Assembly (NCBI RefSeq): GCF_021654775.1
Contig: NZ_AP025343.1
Span: 2,881,501-2,945,500 of the forward strand
Reading direction: 5' to 3'
DNA length: 64,000 nt
Source of the DNA: Paenibacillus azoreducens
GTDB lineage: Bacteria > Bacillota > Bacilli > Paenibacillales > Paenibacillaceae
Numbering within the stretch: the first letter of the stretch is position 1; every line of letters begins with the position of its first letter. The translations under genes were made by a program, and so were the position numbers. The notes beneath the pieces are model-generated. The model had not been told where the DNA came from and searched no databases. It saw only the letters and a program-made list of their open reading frames with translations. Positions 62,449-64,000 of the stretch are shown here, in pieces.

Positions 62449-63714
62449 ATGAAAGGTTTAAGAGTAAATACGAAAACTGGAATTATTGCTTTTTTTGCTT
62501 TTTTGCTGATTACAGCCGGTTTTTGGGGAGCGCGGCCGGTTGAGGCCGAGTCGGCTTCGCCAATCAAGGTAGCCGTGGATACGAAATGGATCTCTTTTTC
62601 GGTTGATCCGCTGATCGACGGGGGAACGACGCTGGTGCAAATGCGCCCGCTTTTTGAATCGATGGGAATCTCCCTCAAGTGGGATCAGCAGAAACAGATC
62701 ATAACGGGCCAAAAGGATTCCATGTCCTTCACATTGAAGGTCGACAGCTCCAAAGCGGTGCTGAACGGGAAAGAAATCACATTGGATAAACCAGCGCGGG
62801 TCATTCATGGCAATACACTGGTTCCGCTGCGGTTCGTGGGCGAGGCAACGGGGAGCGTTGTAGCCTGGGATGCCCCAAACAGGGAAATCACGATTTTTAC
62901 GGAGCAGATGATCAAACAGCTCGGACTTACCAAAGAGCAGGTGGAGAAAATAGTTGCCGAGCATGGTTGGTCAGGTTCTGGCACATCGCCGGATAACAAC
63001 CAACAACCGACCGATCCGGGGCAGAAGCCGAACCAAAACGGAACACAGCCGCCAGCGGGAGCGGTTAATCTTGAAAAGCTGCAGGGAATGTATGCCGGAT
63101 TTCGCACGGATGTAGGCGGCTACGAATGCGGAGGCACCTGCTGGGATTTTTACACTTTCCTTCCCGGAAAAAAAGTAGTCGTTGGCGAACCGGAGCAAGG
63201 CGGGCCGGAGACGATCGATTGCTCCAAACAGTCGTGCAATACGTATACCATTCAAAGTAACAAGCTTGTCTTAAATAACGGAAAAACCTACTCCGTCCGC
63301 GTGTCGGCACAAGGAAATCTGATCATTGATGATGTTGAATTAACGGCCGTTAAGCCGGTAGCGCCGGGGTACAAATTAAATGGGGGTTATGTGTTTAGAG
63401 GTTTTGAAGGATTGGCTGGAGCCAATGCTGCTTCTTCGGCTTGGGAGGAGTGGATTACCTTTAAAGCGGACGGAACCTTCAAAAGCGATAATTTGACGTT
63501 AGGCACGCTTGATACGGGTTCCGCGTCAACCAACTCCGGCTCGGGAACGAGCGGCTCAGGGACTTACAGCATTTCCGGAAATACCATCACGCTTCAATTT
63601 TCCGGGGGAAAAACATTCCGTTACGTCTTTTTCGTACACGCTGGAAAAAATGGGCAGCCGAATCCGCTTAATATCCAAATCGGCAGCCGTAATTTTTATG
63701 TCGATAACAAATGA
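62449..63714 (+). CDS. secreted protein with copper-amine-oxidase-like N-terminal (stalk) domain
   Basis: 421 residues. Signal peptide (TGIIAFFAFLLITAGFWGARPVEA, cleavage near residue 34). A Cu_amine_oxidN1-type domain (about 40-150) is clear from LIDGGTTLVQMRPLFESMGISLKWDQQKQIITG and NTLVPLRFVGEATGSVVAWDAPNREITI. These domains occur on many Paenibacillus surface proteins and are not enzymatic. A Pro/Asn/Gln-rich linker then leads to a beta-rich C-terminal region with a Cys-rich patch (ECGGTCWDF ... DCSKQSCN), which may hold disulfides. Start ATG follows AAAGGAGTG. Function unknown. Confidence 0.85.
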   Translation: MKGLRVNTKTGIIAFFAFLLITAGFWGARPVEAESASPIKVAVDTKWISFSVDPLIDGGTTLVQMRPLFESMGISLKWDQQKQIITGQKDSMSFTLKVDSSKAVLNGKEITLDKPARVIHGNTLVPLRFVGEATGSVVAWDAPNREITIFTEQMIKQLGLTKEQVEKIVAEHGWSGSGTSPDNNQQPTDPGQKPNQNGTQPPAGAVNLEKLQGMYAGFRTDVGGYECGGTCWDFYTFLPGKKVVVGEPEQGGPETIDCSKQSCNTYTIQSNKLVLNNGKTYSVRVSAQGNLIIDDVELTAVKPVAPGYKLNGGYVFRGFEGLAGANAASSAWEEWITFKADGTFKSDNLTLGTLDTGSASTNSGSGTSGSGTYSISGNTITLQFSGGKTFRYVFFVHAGKNGQPNPLNIQIGSRNFYVDNK

Positions 63715-63745
63715 TTTGGAAGAAAGCAAGCTGAATTGATCCCGA

Positions 63746-64000
63746 CTACAGCTCCTTGTTTTCTCCTGTTATCATATCCATCTTATAAACTTTACTTGTT
63801 GTTTTGTTGACGCTGAACCAGCCATACGTGGCTATATGATCAGGGAAATTTTCAAATACATGAATGGAATATTCGTTATCGTCGGCGCTGTCGATCATCA
63901 TATGAAGATGATATTTGTCAGCGTCTTTTTTTATTTTCTGATAAACCAGAATTAAAGCTTGTTCTTCGCTGATGGCCGCAGCCGGCTGTTTTCCGATATA
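63746..64000 (-). CDS. C-terminal part of a hypothetical protein (runs off the window)
   Basis: 84 codons on the minus strand end at TAG (63746-63748) and remain open to the window edge. Recognisable parts are SEEQALILVYQKIKKDA, DNEYSIHVFENFPDHIATYGWFSVN and TTSKVYKMDMITGENKEL. The last part is typical of the ends of small exported Bacillales proteins with a YGWFxVxxxTGxVYxxD pattern. Start and any signal peptide are outside the window. Confidence 0.65.
   Translation of the reverse strand, partial: YIGKQPAAAISEEQALILVYQKIKKDADKYHLHMMIDSADDNEYSIHVFENFPDHIATYGWFSVNKTTSKVYKMDMITGENKEL

Overview
The window looks like chromosomal DNA from a Paenibacillus-type member of the Bacillales. The signs are an S-layer-homology (SLH) protein with long modular repeats, a protein with a copper-amine-oxidase-like N-terminal domain, YesM/YesN-type sensor pairs beside sugar ABC transporters, ECF sigma with DUF4179 anti-sigma, a bacillithiol gene (bshB2), a two-GTPase bacterial dynamin, strong GGAGG ribosome sites and many TTG/GTG starts. 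I saw no rRNA, tRNA, CRISPR array, prophage or transposase gene. Assignments rest on reading motifs by eye; no database search was run.

Layout. 0.3-8.1 kb: SLH protein, endonuclease III, a small unknown gene and a DynA-like dynamin. 8.1-9.2 kb: a gene-free block full of short dispersed repeats. 9.2-12.9 kb: a heterodimeric ABC exporter with one degenerate ATP site. 13.1-13.8 kb: a purT fragment and a GNAT acetyltransferase. 14.3-22.6 kb: a sugar-sensing module (response regulator, histidine kinase, sugar-binding lipoprotein) followed by mglBAC. 22.9-26.9 kb: a secreted CAP-domain protein, an SGNH hydrolase and an ABC-2 exporter. 26.9-31.4 kb: parE-parC (topoisomerase IV). 31.6-33.3 kb: MarR regulator with an MFS transporter. 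33.6-36.3 kb: a small HTH protein, an AT-rich sigma/anti-sigma pair and a gene fragment. 36.7-38.6 kb: yojF-bshB2 and a methyltransferase. 39.2-40.8 kb (minus strand): rRNA-type methyltransferase and RluA-type pseudouridine synthase. 41-43.4 kb: HpaB-like monooxygenase, a 28-residue membrane peptide and a nucleotidyltransferase-like protein. 43.7-49.0 kb: sugar ABC importer with a TIM-barrel isomerase and a Gfo/Idh/MocA dehydrogenase. 49.8-62.0 kb: a peptidoglycan amino-sugar salvage cluster. 62.4-64.0 kb: a secreted CuAO-N protein and a partial minus-strand gene.

The most interesting system is the 12-kb salvage cluster: RpiR/MurR regulator, MurQ, a sugar ABC importer without its own ATPase, AnmK, a two-domain GNAT, a PIG-L protein with an altered active-site motif, NamZ (DUF1343), NagZ and a MurK-like kinase. 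Neither NamZ nor NagZ has a signal peptide, and an ABC importer stands where B. subtilis has the PTS transporter MurP. The simplest reading is that N-acetylmuramic-acid-containing saccharides are imported intact and taken apart in the cytoplasm, unlike the secreted NagZ/NamZ scheme of B. subtilis. A palindrome over the regulator's promoter and a clear murQ promoter suggest how it is controlled.

A second theme is short non-coding repeats. At least three families of small inverted-repeat elements (ends GGCGCGATC; AAGAAAAAC; TATATAAGTTGAAC) lie between genes. Two unrelated arrays share one layout: two direct copies of a ~13-15 bp motif 50 bp apart, then two inverted copies 50-51 bp apart.
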